Source: Atrichornis clamosus (taxonomy: Eukaryota > Chordata > Aves > Passeriformes > Menuridae). Taken from it: 64,000 nucleotides of DNA. The notes under the pieces are model-generated. The model did no database searches. It saw only the letters and a list, made by a program, of their open reading frames with translations, and was not told where the DNA came from. Positions 1 to 12,763 of the stretch are shown one piece after another (position 1 is the first letter of the stretch; each line of letters opens with the position of its first letter). The position numbers and the translations under genes were made by a program. The stretch is taken from positions 434,001 through 498,000 of the forward strand of contig WBMZ01008626.1 of assembly GCA_013400975.1 (NCBI GenBank). The letters are read 5' to 3'.

Positions 1-3000
1 TGAAATGAGCAATCCCTGAAAATCTTCAAAGAAGCAGTTCAAAATACACCTGGCTGATTCAGAATACTCTTACCCATTCTTTTGGGTTGGTTGTTTTTTG
101 TTTGTTTGTTTTTTTGTTTGAAGCCAAGTGGCATATCTGGAAGGGATCTTTCATGCAACTGTTAAGAGACATACTACAAAAATTGAATTCTAACCCTGCA
201 GAAAGGGTGCCCAGACTACATGTCTGAAAGTGTATCTACACTACTAAGGGCAACACTGCGTTTAGGTCATAAGAAGAGCAAAACAAGGAAATCACCTTAT
301 CCAGAGAAGAATCATGATTTTATTCAGAATAGTCATGGATAGTACAGTCAGTTCAAATTGCCTCAAAAGTATTGAGTGTCAGTAGCTCTAAAAGTAAAAA
401 TGAACTCTGACAAAATACTGATGAACCTACAAGCAAAATCTCCACCACTGCTTGCAATTGGAGGTGCCATGCCCCAAGACAGATGTTGATCACCAGCCAA
501 GGTACTTTAATGTCTATACAGTCCTTTAATTCAAATTGCCTTCCATTTGCATTTCCCTACTTAAAAAGTAAGAAAAACTTTTTGCTTTTCTTTCCCTACA
601 TTTTTCCAGTGTTTAAGAGTTAAAAAGAAAATACTTGTAACTTTTAATAATCTCCACAGAAGAAAACATTCATGAAAATGCAAATTTTTGATAAACATTA
701 TTTCTTGTGAAATTAAGTTCCTTTTTTATTTCTTTTCTTCAGCAGTAAACTTAAATTAAAACAGCCAGAATGTATCCAACATTAAAAATAATGGAGAGCA
801 ATGAAGACATCAAAAATGAATGAAAATTCAAGTTAAAGGCCCAAGCAGAAAAGGCAGTGTTGAGTTACCAGATGTGGTGGACAAACATTACCGAAGTAGA
901 AGCAGAACATTAAATTCTAGACAGAGACTACAGACCCAAAAGCTATTTAACAGTCATCAGTGTAAAGTGACAGGAGTAACAAAGCATTATTTTGAGAATG
1001 AAATGTCTTACTTTCTGCATATGTACTTTAATGCAGTGTTTTGGTGCAAACACTTGTTCCGTACATGAGGCAAATGGTATATTTCAAATACATAGTCAAG
1101 ACCTGCATAACTGGGGAGTCCAGGTCTCAGCTCTTAGACACTGGAGTTGCTTTGCCTGTTGGAGGGTGTGACTCTTACTATTCACAGCACAATGTTTCTG
1201 GCCAAGACTGCAGCAGGTATCTAATGTGCAATACTTGTCACTCAGCTGTGATTGCATTAACTACTTCCTAAGTGCAGGAAGGATCATGGAGTGGCAAGTG
1301 CTGAGACTGTAATGGTTTGCACAGTAAGAGAGGTAAAATCTGCTTCGCATGGACTCCTTGCTAATACCAGTGGAATAAAACTGAAATGAAATGTGATATT
1401 ACTGACTATCCTTGTAATACCCCTCTCTGACTGGGAAAACTGGTGCACCTGGGTTGTGATGACTGATATTTTTACATTACCTACACATCTAGGTAGAGTT
1501 TCTGCTCATGTGCAGGTCAGCTCCACTGGACGTGCACAGTGAGTTGCTCTGCACAGGCATAAGTTACCACACAAAACACCTCTGGTGGGCTGTCCAAGCA
1601 GAGGATCAAACCTTCTGCATTGACAGTGGAGTGTCCTTGCAATTAGGTGCTCCAGCCCTATCAGGGCACATCCTGAGGTGTCAAGAGAGGCCGATGCTTA
1701 CTGTAGCAAACAGATCTCACGGGATGTTACAAAGAGAAAAGGTTATTAGTATTTGCTAACACAGCTTTATATGTAATTTTAGGACTAATATTCCATTTTA
1801 TTCCTTTAACCATTTTTAAAAGAACATCAAGCATTTAAATAATTCCATTAGCTTATTTTCCAAAAAATCTTCCAGCTTAATGTTGGTCAGATTTATTTTT
1901 CTTCGTATGAGAGGCACCAGAGTACAATACATAACTTCATGCCCTAGTGTCCATACCTGGTGCTGTTCTGATTTCTCCTATAAGAACAGCAGCAGCAATG
2001 AATAAGAACAATGCATAAGACAGATCTTAATGCAATTTTAGCCACTATAATAGGTAGATAACTTACATCAATATAAATCAGATATAACTTTCTAATACCT
2101 TCATATTCACCAAGAATTAATAAACTAAGGAAAGCTTAGATTCATCCCTGCTTCTTAACTGCTTCTCTTTGTGGGTTTAATCTACAGTAAATAACCCTTC
2201 TATCAGCTCCCAAAAATGTTAGATATATAAAAGCCTTTTAACAGAATTGGTTTTGAATGACAGTCAGTGTTTTTCAACATTTTTAATAATCACTTTTACT
2301 GACTATTTTATTTCAAAATATGTTAAAATCTGCTGGTTTATTTCAATCATTTTCCTCTCGAGAGAAGGAGGAGCTAACACACCGGGTTGTAATTGATCCC
2401 ACTATTATTGCTAGGAACATTGTTTTGACAACTGTTGACTGACTCTACCAATACTTACTGGATGATCTTTGCCCTGTCTTTCAGCTGCCATATGACTATA
2501 ACAATAAAAGCAGAGTAATAATATATGCCTCCACCATAGATGCTTTATGAGGTATAATTTTATTAGCTAGTTGTAAAAGTAGAACTAATCAAAAAGATCA
2601 GAATGTTCATCCTATAAAACTCCAGTATCTCAATGTATATTTTAACCCTGTGGATATGACAACCAAGTACAAATACAATAATATTTTATGGAAGCAGACA
2701 ATTTGACAAACTCAAGATGCTCATAAACCAATGTGCTTTCCACTGAGAACAGAAAAAAATCTTTGAAAGGGATGAGCTTTAGAGCTAAGGAGAATATGTT
2801 CTCTTCATCTTGACAAGAAATCTAAAAATAGAAATTCCTCCAGATTATTACTTTACCAAATGAACTTGTTTTCTTGACCCATCACTTAATTAAAAACTTT
2901 CCCATCTAGCATGAAAAATGCAACTTTGTATGTTCTAAATACCTAATAATAGGGGAAAGTCTCTGTAAAACCTAGGCAAACCACTTGATTGTGTACAGAT

Positions 3001-3375
3001 TAACATATCTGGCTCAGTCATAATGGTAGAAATATGGAAACCCAGAGGGAATTGTTCTGCTGTTATTAGGACTTGTTATAAATAAAATATGAAGAATATA
3101 TTCCAAGAACAAATCTCCATTATGATTACAAAGAAGTATCTAAATGAAGAGAGAATTCTCTTGCTTACAGAGTATACTGAAACAGAAGATCATTGTAAAC
3201 AAAAAAAAAATACCAATACAGCTTTTTTTTTTCTGAAAATGTTAATGAATTTTACAATACAATGCTGTTTTCGGTCTTGAAAGATCCTCACCCAATCAGT
3301 GCCCCAGACATATTCATTTGTCCTTTTATGTCTTTTAATAAGGATGATAATACCTAAAGCAAGATCAAATGTATG
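1..3375. other. Non-coding A+T-rich DNA
   Basis: No gene is recognised here. Open frames are short (at most about 83 codons), unrelated to one another, and lack convincing paired splice signals. A T-rich simple tract of TTTG units lies at about 84-121. A good 3' splice-like site at about 2484 (pyrimidine tract then CAG) opens a 21-codon frame, but the possible donors after it are weak and I do not call an exon. Confidence 0.6.
84..121. repeat. T-rich (TTTG)n simple tract
   Basis: A low-complexity run of T with interspersed G, in TTTG or TTTTG units. It could be a decayed A-rich tail of a minus-strand retroelement, but no element body is recognisable beside it. Confidence 0.6.
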
Positions 3376-4089
3376 CTGGGTGGAGAATGGATTAAGAGCT
3401 GCCCTGAAAACGACTTGGGGGTGATGGTTGACGAGAAGCTGGACGTGACCCAGCCATGTGCACTCACAGCCCGGAAAGCCACTCCCTTTCTGGCTGCAGC
3501 CAAAGCAGCATGGCCAGCAGGGCAAGGCAGGGGATTCTGCTCTCTACTCTTCTCTGGTGACACCCCACCTGCAGTGCTGCACCCAGCTCTGGGATTCCCA
3601 ACACCGGCAAGAAATGGACCTGCTGGAACAAGTCCAGAGGAAGGCCACGAAGAAGATCAGAGGGCTCGAGCACCTCTCCAGTGAAGACAGGCTGAGTTGG
3701 GGTTGTTCAGCCTGGAGAAGAGAAGGCTGCATGGAAGACCTTTGAGCAGCCTCCCAGTACTTGACAGCAGCCTACGTGAGAACTGGAGAGAGGCTTGTTA
3801 CAAGAGCATGTGATGGCAGGAGAAGGGGAATGGCTTTAACAATTAGGGCAGGCTTAGATTAGATATTGGGAAGAAATTCTTTGCTGTGAGGGCGCTGTGA
3901 AGCATTGGAACAGGTTGCCCAGAGAAGCTGAGGATGCCTTGTCTGTGGAAGGTTTCAAGGCCAGGTTGGATGGGATTTGAACAATGTGGTCTGGTAGGAA
4001 GTGTCCCTGCCCATGGCAGTGGGTTTGGAATTTGATGGCCTTTAAAGTCCCTTCTAACCCAAATCATTTAGCCTTTCTGTGGTTCTGTA
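3376..4089 (+). mobile_element. CR1 LINE, 3' end fragment (5' truncated)
   Basis: CR1 is the dominant non-LTR retrotransposon of birds and other reptiles; most copies are 5' truncated, as here. The sequence runs through the C-terminal part of ORF2, where the decayed frames keep the family pattern LLEQVQRKATKKIRGLEHLS at about 3620-3680. It then passes through the typical block reading 'gaacaggttgcccagagaag' (3908-3927) and the 3' segment with 'gtcccttctaaccca'. It ends in a degenerate ATTCTATGGTTCTGT-like terminal repeat near 4085. Stops and frameshifts show that it is not functional. Exact ends are estimates, because I compare with the family from memory. Confidence 0.93.
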
Positions 4090-6187
4090 AAGAATAAAAG
4101 ATGAACTGATTTTTTTTCTTTTTGGAAGGTTGGGAGTAGACTAAGAGAACACTAAAAGAACCCAATCCAGAAGCTAGCAAGTCTAATGGGCAACAAAGCA
4201 AGAAGATGTGATTTTTCAAAACACACAGAAACTCTATTTAAAAGCTGCAGCTGAAAGTCCTTCTTAGGTTTACAAGACTATTTACTAACAAAACATACTG
4301 AAAAAACTGCGAGAAGTAAGCAGTATGTTTATGAATAACAAACTAGCTACAGACAGAGTAAATACTATATAAAAAAAAGGAATGTGGACTTTTGAAAACT
4401 AAAGACTGATATTTTTATACACAGGAATATTAAATTTCTATTATACTGTAGTAATAGTAATGTAAAACAAATTTAAATCAATCTTTTTGATACAACTTCT
4501 TAGTTATTCCTCAATAATAATACCTAAATCAAAAACTTATTAGTAAAACTTTCTAAAAAAAAATAAAACAGATTTCCCACAGGTTTCATCTTTCTCTACC
4601 CAGTGACCTGTTATGTCTGAGCAATAAAATATTGTGCCTTATCAAATTAAAGACCTAGTTATGACCAGGAAAAATCAGATACATCTACACAGAAAGCACA
4701 TCGAAACAAGAGCAGTTACTTCGATATATTCTTCATCTCAGTGGCAGCAAAGTCTCCAAGGATGTCCAACTCTCTACCAACATCCTTTCCCTTCTCTGGG
4801 CAACTTCAGAACAACAAATATTTTCTTCTCCATATTCTATGAAGCATGAAAAAGTGCTGAATTTCCATTTTTTCCTAATCCTAAATTTCTTATTTAGTTA
4901 ATATTGTGCTTCCTAGGCTAGCCCGGGGTCAGATTATGCATCTATTTAATCCCTAAACCAGTTTTTATCTGTCAGTCATTTGTTTGTCACTTTTCCCTCA
5001 TCATAACAGTGCATCTCCACAGCTTCTTTTATCACCTGGAAATTAGATACAGTAGGGCTTAAAATATTCTCATTCACATGACAGGAGAAATCAACACAAT
5101 TTTTTTCACATAAGTGCCCTTTACTTAATAACACCTCAAAATCAACTACAAAGAGAAAACAGAGATGAGGTGGCCTTAGATGAAGAATCCCACAAGTGAA
5201 ACTGGAATTCTCTATCTTTCCATTCTGCACATGACACAGCACAGGGACACATTCATCCTAATGGGTTTGTTGAACAATAATAATTGCTGATACGAATTAA
5301 AGTAAGGAAGATATCACATGGGCTAGGTTGAAAAGTTCTCAACATTAAAATTAGAATAAAGAAGTGCTAGTGTACTTCTTACATATATATTAAATATACA
5401 AACAAGTCTATAAAGATACAATGATGACTGCTGTAATATTCTAGGTTTTTTATGATTTCAGAGTTCCATTATTATGTTTGAATGTTTAATGAAGACCTTA
5501 CTGCTATTCAATTCTTATTTCATTTAAAATATTACTCTCCTTTCCTTTGGAGGACAAAGACTGTGAGATTAACATTTTTTTAATTTAATTGTACAAGTTC
5601 TCTAAAATATCATACATTTATTCTTGGATACTTTTATTTAAATTAAAAATCTATCAGTGAAGTTCTGCTTTCTTTTGTGGTTCAGTTGTTTTGGGAAGAA
5701 GTTATTCTTGGATGGTAAGCTGTTATTATAATATCCATCACAGTTTTCAATATGACAAAGTTACAAAACACTGGCCAACAAAAAGGACTTCTCATTTTTT
5801 AGCCTTTAATTCCAAAAGATAATGTCCAAAAGGATTTCACACATATGTCTCATATTTACCCTGAGGCATCAGTTCATATTTCAGAAATTATCTACTTTAG
5901 AAAATTCAGTTATCCCACTGTTCTGGTGCAGAATGTAAAAAAGAATATAAAAAATTTTTCCATTTTGGGAAATCTTACCCTTTTAAAACAATGCTCATTA
6001 AAAACCAATTAAAATGTACTAATATAAAAATGTTTACACATGCACATATATGTATATTGTTTTATATACACACACATGCATATGTGTTCCTGTTGAAGAC
6101 TAAAGTTTGTAGACCATGGCTTCTCCTTAATTATGATTTATAATGAAAATATTTTCATTCTGACTCTCTCATTTCATTGACTTACAG
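4090..6187. other. Non-coding A+T-rich DNA
   Basis: No gene or repeat family is recognised. At about 6036-6086 there is an alternating purine/pyrimidine stretch (ATATATGTATA, then ACACACACATGCATATGTG), which is microsatellite-like. The remainder is unremarkable low-G+C sequence with only short chance open frames. Confidence 0.55.
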
Positions 6188-6318
6188 GCACCTTAGCTGG
6201 CTCAATATCTTCAGAGGAACAGTGTGCGGATGTTTCAGTGCCCATTATTTCTCTGCAAACTCAGCTGTGGGGAACAACAAGAACAAATTTGTTCCCATTG
6301 AAAAGAAGCAACATATCT
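6188..6318 (+). CDS. Possible upstream exon of the 7.6-22.5 kb gene
   Basis: A strong 3' splice site precedes the segment: a long pyrimidine tract (attctgactctctcatttca) ending TTACAG at 6187. If the exon ends at T6318 before GTAGAT, it enters in phase 2 and leaves in phase 1. That is the phase the exon at 7653 requires, giving a join reading KKQHI-C-LNSS. The frame reads HLSWLNIFRGTVCGC at its start and KFVPIEKKQHI at its end. Against it, GTAGAT is a weak donor, and a second frame (TLAGSISSEEQCADVSVPII at the start) is also open through the same segment, so the true frame is ambiguous. It may be a chance acceptor, or a terminal exon of something else. Confidence 0.25.
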
Positions 6319-7652
6319 GTAGATAACTTGTCTCACTGACGGTTTCTAGAGGATATAAAAAAATAAAATGAGCAAGACTGAAGTAAACTACAGAGAGCAC
6401 TGGGGAAACTGGGTACAGGTCTAGCCCTTGAAGTGTTGTCTCAGTTCCATCCATCCATGTCCACACATAATACAGTTCACACAAACTTAGCTGTTTCAGC
6501 AAATTTTGGTAGAGAGTGTCATTATCCGTCAGACTTGGAGCCAAAAGGTCTTCTCCACTTAAAGGAATGTTATCCAGGAAATTTTGCAGAAAAATACTAA
6601 CCAAATAATGCACAGAAACAATAAGAAGTCAGAAACTACTCTTTGACCTACTTCTAGAAGCACTACCGGATTTTAGCTGCCCAAAATGTGTCTAAGAATA
6701 TGCCTGTGAAGACTTCCACACTAACCATAAAAAAGGTATCTCAGTTATAAAAGAATACTGGTAACATTCTATCTGCTCTATGTATGTGTTGACCTCTATG
6801 CTAGCCACGAGGAGAAGAATAAAATAAAAACCAGAAGGTATAAAAGATGACTAGCAACAACTTCTCAGCTGCTTACTTCAGAATAGTTGTCAACTACTAG
6901 AACCTCCTGGTACTGGAAGAGGGAATGATTATTATTCTTTTACACATACAGTAATGACTGCATTTCCTTTTAAAGGGTCTGACATCAGTGGTTATCCACC
7001 TAAGCACATTTATTAACTAGTCTGCTGAGGTGATTTCCTCTCCAGGCAGCAGTGGGATCCAACTAGAGAAAGGCTGATAGAGTAAATTATTGCCTACTTG
7101 ATCGACAACATTCACCAGCTACATTCACTCTGCTTATACTTTCTTCTGTTTTATTTGAAAATATTTTCTAAAAACTGTGGTTTGTTTGCAGGTTTATTGT
7201 TTTTTAACCATCTGCCACCTTGATCCCAATGCCAGGAACAGATCCAGCCATACTGTGAAAGAGAGCAGTGACACAGAAATGCAGCTGTAATCAAGTCAGG
7301 TGACACAAACAATACCAGAGGTGATAATGGGAGGGGCTGTGACTGGTTTATCCATCCCAAGTGCATCTACCCCTGGGTAATCCTTTATTTTATGCCTGGC
7401 AGACAAGCTCCTGTGCAATAACTTAGAACCCTGAGAGTGTGAGGCGGGTTTAAGGAAGATATTTTGCTGTTTTTATTATCATCAAACACTTGCTGTCCTG
7501 ACCCCACTGGCTTCAGGAAGGACTTTTTATTTTGTAAGGTTTTATTCGCTCTGGGTATAAGTGGCAGAATCTGATCCAAAAGGATTAAAAGAAACTTGTG
7601 GGTTTTCTTATTATTTGAGTCATGTTTCTACTGCTTTCCCTTTTAACACTAG
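6319..7652. other. Non-coding stretch, likely intronic
   Basis: I see no repeat family or RNA gene here. It ends in the pyrimidine-rich acceptor of the next exon (ctgctttcccttttaacactag, up to 7652). If the 6188 exon is wrong, this stretch still lies upstream of a confident acceptor and is most likely intronic. Confidence 0.5.
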
Positions 7653-7761
7653 GTTTGAATTCAAGTATCATTTCCAAAGAAACAGCTATGATAATCTGTG
7701 GTGAGCTGATTAATAGCACTTACGCAAATTTCAATGACCACAAAGTTGTGAATGTGCCTGT
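7653..7761 (+). CDS. Internal coding exon of an unrecognised protein (exon A)
   Basis: The exon is bounded by a strong acceptor (pyrimidine tract, then CACTAG at 7652) and a near-consensus donor (GTGAGT at 7762-7767). Only one frame is open: two bases complete a codon begun upstream, then 35 codons beginning LNSSIISKETAMIICGELI, and two bases of a Val codon remain. Visible features are one Cys (ICGE) and an N-S-T sequon, which would matter only if the protein is extracellular. Exon B follows after a 562-bp intron and completes the Val codon without breaking frame. I do not recognise the protein family, so no function is offered. The N-terminal part of the gene must lie upstream, at 6188 or outside the window. 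Confidence 0.55.
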
Positions 7762-8323
7762 GTGAGTGATCTACTTCTTATAAAGTAAATGAGTCTTCTT
7801 TCACATATTTAATAATACTCAGAATTCTCTTCTCCTCCTCTTCCCCTCTGCATTCACTCTGAAGTCCTCTCTCTCATTTGTTGTTGTTGTGGCAAAGTTA
7901 TTTTTTTCTACACTATTTCCACTCGCCCACAGTTAATCATTTATGGTCTTTTCCACTGCAAACATGCAGAAAACACGTAAAAAGGAAGTCTGTTATCACA
8001 CAATCAGCAACTCCGATTATAGCTTGATCAGAACTGACATCATTGTGGTTTCATTAGTGATATTAGATAAGTGCAAACTATTTTCAATCTCTTTTTTTTT
8101 GTCTTTTGCAATGTCAAAAGAGACACTCACCCTGTCCCAACTGGTTCTGTTTGACACTGACAGGACTGCATAAAGAATTTCTTTCACTTACCGTCTCAAG
8201 ACCATTTTACATGCCAAACAAATCAAATCTACACATCTCTCACCATCTTTATCAACCAGTCCAGGAAAATGGTTGGAAGCATTACAACCTTTGACTTGTT
8301 AACTTATTTTTCTCTCTTTACAG
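7762..8323. other. Intron between exons A and B
   Basis: A 562-bp intron, beginning GTGAGT and ending in a strong tract (ttatttttctctctttacag). It joins phase 2 to phase 2, restoring a GTC codon. The open frames inside it are short and not linked to either exon. No repeat is recognised. Confidence 0.5.
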
Positions 8324-8427
8324 CCTAAAGCAACTCTTAAAATGTAGAGGATGTACGGGCAAACAAGTTTTGCAATATAAGTACTGGGGCAGAGAAATTC
8401 TCCCATTGACAAGATCTGCCGATGCAG
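8324..8427 (+). CDS. Internal coding exon of an unrecognised protein (exon B)
   Basis: The exon follows a textbook acceptor (tctctctttacag at 8311-8323) and ends at GCAG before GTAATG. The first base completes Val from exon A. Then come 34 codons, starting LKQLLKCRGCTGKQVLQYKY and ending REILPLTRSADA, and one G is left for the next exon. The KCRGC segment is a CxxC pair. Exon C carries a second pair (LCNEC), so a small zinc-binding or disulphide unit is possible, but this is inference. Both exon length and phase fit the neighbours. I do not recognise the family; additional exons may lie in the 13.9-kb intron that follows. Confidence 0.55.
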
Positions 8428-11400
8428 GTAATGTTCTCCCCTTGTGTTTCATGTTACACATTCTACCCTAGGTTTGGCATATATACCTAAACCAATTTTT
8501 GCAGTGAAAATAAAATAAGTACTTATTTCAGGAGATTTCTATTTTATGCTTAACATTTTAATTTTATTATCTCTGTAGTCTAAAAAAGTGGATAAGATGA
8601 AGTGCTCTCAAGTGGGGAATTCAGTATCCCTTAGAAAAATAGCTTTTGGCCTAGTAAAAACAGCAGTATTAATTTTTTGTTATCTATTTTTCATTATATA
8701 ATGCTTCTTCAGCACTGCTAAAAAAAATGGGCCAGACACTGGCCACAAATATGGTACTTCAACTTGTCTTTCTGTAAAATTTTTTTCCACTGTTGACATT
8801 TGTGAAAACTAACAACATCCTGAGTTTCAGTAAGAGCCTATTTTTTGCTCAGATGTTTCCAGCTAGAAATCAGGAACATGCTGTCACAGAATCACAAGAA
8901 GCAAGGCATTCTTTTTGAGAGGTCTCTGAGAAAATCCAGAGATCCTGGTGAAGGGAGATGAAACTTCATCATCTTCTTAGAGCAGGAGCTGGGGGAACCT
9001 TTTTAAAGCTTATGGGTATTTAAGATTGTACCTACAGGAATGTTTGGATAGTGAATGCAACCATTCAATATTTGATGGCTAAATTAAGCTATTGTTTGCT
9101 GTGAGATGGGAAGATCAATCAGGAGATTAAACATTCTGTGCCTTGAGTGGCTTCTCATCTCTCTCCTTGGGTACTTCCTACTGTCCCAATCTGAGACAGC
9201 GTATGGGATTAGATGGAGCAGGTATAAACTACTGTGGTAGCTATTCTAGGCTTAGTCCACTTGGACTCCAAAGTACAACATCACAAGGAAGGATATTTGT
9301 AGCATTGCAAGATTGTACCCTGAAGTTATACCTTAGAGACTCAGACGATTAATGGATGTTCTTGTACCAAACCGGCTGGGAAGTGAGTGGGATCCCATGA
9401 CAGGTCCAATTTAAATATGCAAGTTGTCATGCACTAGGCAGTCAGTATCATCTATGCTACTTATATCAGTAATAATTACACTGTTAAGTGAAAAGGCCTA
9501 GGAAAAGAAGACAGACTGGATATAAGATAACATTAAGTTTTCATTGCATTATTTGGCATAATATTCACATTGAAATGTGTATGATAAATCTTTCATAGAA
9601 GCTGTATTCATGCTACAAAAGAGAGAGGGGTGGAAAGTTCCTTCTTTCCATAAAAGGAAGGAAAGGAATTCAGAGAAGATGAAACATTGATTCTGGATAA
9701 ATATAGAATTCAGTCACATATGGAAATTATTTAGAGATAGATGAATATTCAGTCTGGATAGGTAACAGCATGCAAAAAAGCAGCCCTCCTCCACAACAGC
9801 TCTAAAGCAAAACAACAAAACACAGTCCAGTTTGTCCTGCCTAGACAAGGAGAAAGGACATCTGGAGATTTCCCATGGGAATATTTTTTTCTTCAAAATG
9901 AGGGACTTGAAATACCAGGAGAGGAAAAGAAAGGGAGTATATAGAATTTAAGAGGCAGAGTGAAATCTACTAATGGAAAACCCTGCAGCCTCAAAAAAAC
10001 ACTGGTCAAAATCAAGACAGCAATACCAAGACCTCTGCATGGAGGTAAAATGAGTACACTTCTGTACTCCCATTAACTTTCAAATCTCAGCTGGATATAA
10101 AACACCTGTCCAGACACTGCATCTTTTCCTTACTCATATCTTTCCATAATCACCTCCTTTCATTTACCTATAACCTTCTATTCTCATACAGACACACCTA
10201 TTCTTTGATCTTCATTCAGGTCTTTCCCCCACTCACATACATTTCTCATTAGCACAGAGAAGATGCATCTGACAAGGAGAAGGGTTTCTGTCGGAAACGG
10301 GAGTTATATGATGGAAGAGGCTGGGTCTTTGGAAGAGGAGGAGATTAAATTTTTTTTAACAATACAGTAGCTTTGGGAAACAGATACATGTCTGAGTGGG
10401 GGAGGAGGTGGGAACAGTTAAGTGAGGAGAGCTACAAAGATATTTTCATACAGGTGAAGATAAACAGAGTAAAACCATTAAAGTCTAATTTTGGAAAAAC
10501 TTCTTAGAAGCCATTCCTGGCTAATTATTCTCCAGTAATAAATGAATAAAATAGTAAATGTTATTAGAATAATTTACTATTCATCAAGAATAAGAAGTGA
10601 ATAGAATAATTCATTATTCCCACATCCTTGTTCTTTGCAAGCTCTGGCAAGCTAACTAGGGCGCTAGGAGGAGTGTCTCAGGAAGAACAGGGAAACAATG
10701 AACTCCAAACTTGGAAAAGAGGCTTTACTTTTAGGTGAAAAGTTCACATATCTATCAGCATTTTGTAATGGCACTACTGACATGAACTATTAATTTTGAG
10801 CCATACGCATCTTGCCATACTGTGTAAAATCTATTTAGGTAGATAATGCATAGAGAGACAAAATTATGGAATTCCAGGACTTTGATCTTTTCATACAGGC
10901 AGAATTTTTTTTCAAAGCAATTTCATTATTCCCTGGTCATAGTTTCCTTGGAATAAACAGGTTTAAGCAAACTGATATGGCATTTGTACAGGTAAAAGAA
11001 ATTATAATTAATACAGCCTACATCCAAATATCTTGCCCAGCTTCCTGGCTCCCCACATTTTATACAGATATATAATGTATATGTTTAGCATTTTCATATA
11101 TATATACACCAAAATACTTTCTTCCACCAAATAACGTACTAATCCTTTCTTCTATCACATGCTCCCCAAACAGCTTTCTCTGCATCACAGGCCCAGTTAT
11201 GTCCATAGACTCACCAGGTGCTGTCTCCCAGAGCTCCATTTGGTTCATGCTCCATTTGTTAAGCATGCTACTCTCCACCAGCAGAAAAAGGTCACAAAAT
11301 AATCACATCAACTGAATTTGTCCAGAACAACTATGTATATTATACAAGTTCACTACAAAGTATGTTTCTATGTCTTTCCATTCAGAAAGAGTTTACTTGT

Positions 11401-11689
11401 AAGAGTCATGAAGGTGCTCTTATTAAGGCAAATATTCTGCTTTTTACAGGTTCTAGGGCTTTTGTATCAGTAGACAGTTCTTCTGTCAGACTCAGTTTAT
11501 TTGATAAGATCTATATTTCTAGAGTTTCTCAACAAGTGAAACTAAATCCATTCAGAAACAATTTAACCCAGAAACATACAGTGAAAGATTTTTTTCTGAT
11601 ACAGGAAAAAAGACTTCTTTCATACTAGACTAATATTGTGTATTACAGAAGAGTAAAACAATCAACTGAGGATTGATCAACTTAGAGTA
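8428..11689. other. Large intron, first part
   Basis: This is the start of the 13.9-kb stretch between exons B and C. It is A+T-rich, with no recognised repeat family. A short imperfect hairpin lies at 10550-10581 (see findings). Open frames here are short and I do not call any of them. Confidence 0.5.
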
Positions 11690-11785
11690 GGGCACTGGGT
11701 ACCCTTATAACCTTGGGCAAGTTAACTAATCTTTCTATGACTCAGCTTCTAAGATATAAAATGGAAAAAAATCTTTATCTTTCTG
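11690..11785 (+). mobile_element. MIR-like SINE core fragment
   Basis: The segment contains 'accttgggcaagtt' followed by a pyrimidine-rich stretch, 'gactcagcttct' and 'aaaatgg'. This matches the order of the MIR consensus core (tgaccttgggcaagttactt ... cctcagtttcc ... taaaatggg). MIR is an ancient tRNA-derived SINE present across amniotes, so an old degenerate copy in a bird intron is plausible. The ends are approximate. It has no coding capacity. Confidence 0.75.
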
Positions 11786-12763
11786 CCTATCTTCCTTTTT
11801 TGCTCTTGGTTTAAACTCTAAGTTCAGTGGGTTCAAGACTATCTCTTAATATGCATCTTGCAAATGGACAGTCTTCTCAGGGTTCTGCAGTGAGCACAGA
11901 TCACTTCTGTCCCGGGACGTGTCTGTGTTTTGCAATCTGTTTTACATAGCAGGTAAGCATCAGCCTTGCTCCATTCTCAGACATCACTAGACTAGGGGAA
12001 GAGATAATAAGCAACCCTAAAATAATCCATATGCATGGGCAGCTTTAAAAGAAGGTGATTAACTTGTATTTATAATATACATTGATCATTAAAGAAAAAA
12101 AAAAGACCTTGGGACTCAGAGCGCAAGCTTCCATCATAATTCTGCTGTAGCCATATATGTTGGGTGATATTGCAGTGTTGTAAGGTCTGATCTTACCTTT
12201 TGCTGTTTTCATATTTTCATAAGTCTACTGAAATTTTAAACTCTGGGAAAAATCTCATGTCCTCTCTCTAAATTTAACACATAATAGTGATTAAAGGAAA
12301 ATCTTTTAGATGTGGCATAACCCAATAATTTTGGACTGTCCTGGCCAAACCAGCAATTGAATACTGCAATTGAAAAAGGAGAGACAGCAGGACTATGTAA
12401 GGAAGACGCCGAAAAGACTTTCTAAAGCAATATTTGAAATGTGTGAGAGAGAGAACAATGTGTTTCCAGTGATTATGAGATGAGAACATATTCAAGTTCT
12501 TTTGGTTCATATAACTAAGAAGGGCTGTTATAAATGTTACATATAAATTCTAAAATCTGTTGAGATGTTCATGAAACTTCTTAACAGAAGAGCTCAGTTT
12601 CTCCCTTCTTTAAACTTGCGCTCTTATTTAGCAGAATTTTTCCTATTTTGAGAAATATTCCTATTCTAAACCAGGACAAAAAAATTTTGTTCATTAATAT
12701 TTTCATGATCTAAGATACCAAAGCCATTATATTAGTCAAAATACTGTGCTTAGCCTTCTCTTA
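11786..12763. other. Large intron, featureless part
   Basis: No repeat or exon is called. A weak exon-like segment at about 11880-11950 ends in a good donor (GCAG, GTAAGC). Its acceptor is mediocre and the implied peptide is unremarkable. It is phase-symmetrical and could fit between exons B and C, but it is not supported enough to annotate as coding. Confidence 0.5.

Noticed and set aside
2485..2550. Exon starting at the CTTTCAG acceptor near 2484 (peptide LPYDYNNKSRVI)
   Set aside because: The possible donors are weak and the frame stops after 21 codons.
3190..3745. Several overlapping open frames of 60-111 codons on both strands
   Set aside because: They lie in or beside the CR1 fragment and are its decayed ORF2 or antisense shadows.
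8884..8945. Possible reverse-strand CR1 end (cacagaatcacaag ... ccagagatcc)
   Set aside because: Only a dozen scattered bases resemble the family; not separable from chance.
11881..11954. Phase-symmetrical exon candidate between exons B and C
   Set aside because: The acceptor tract is mediocre and a single short open frame is expected by chance in 14 kb.
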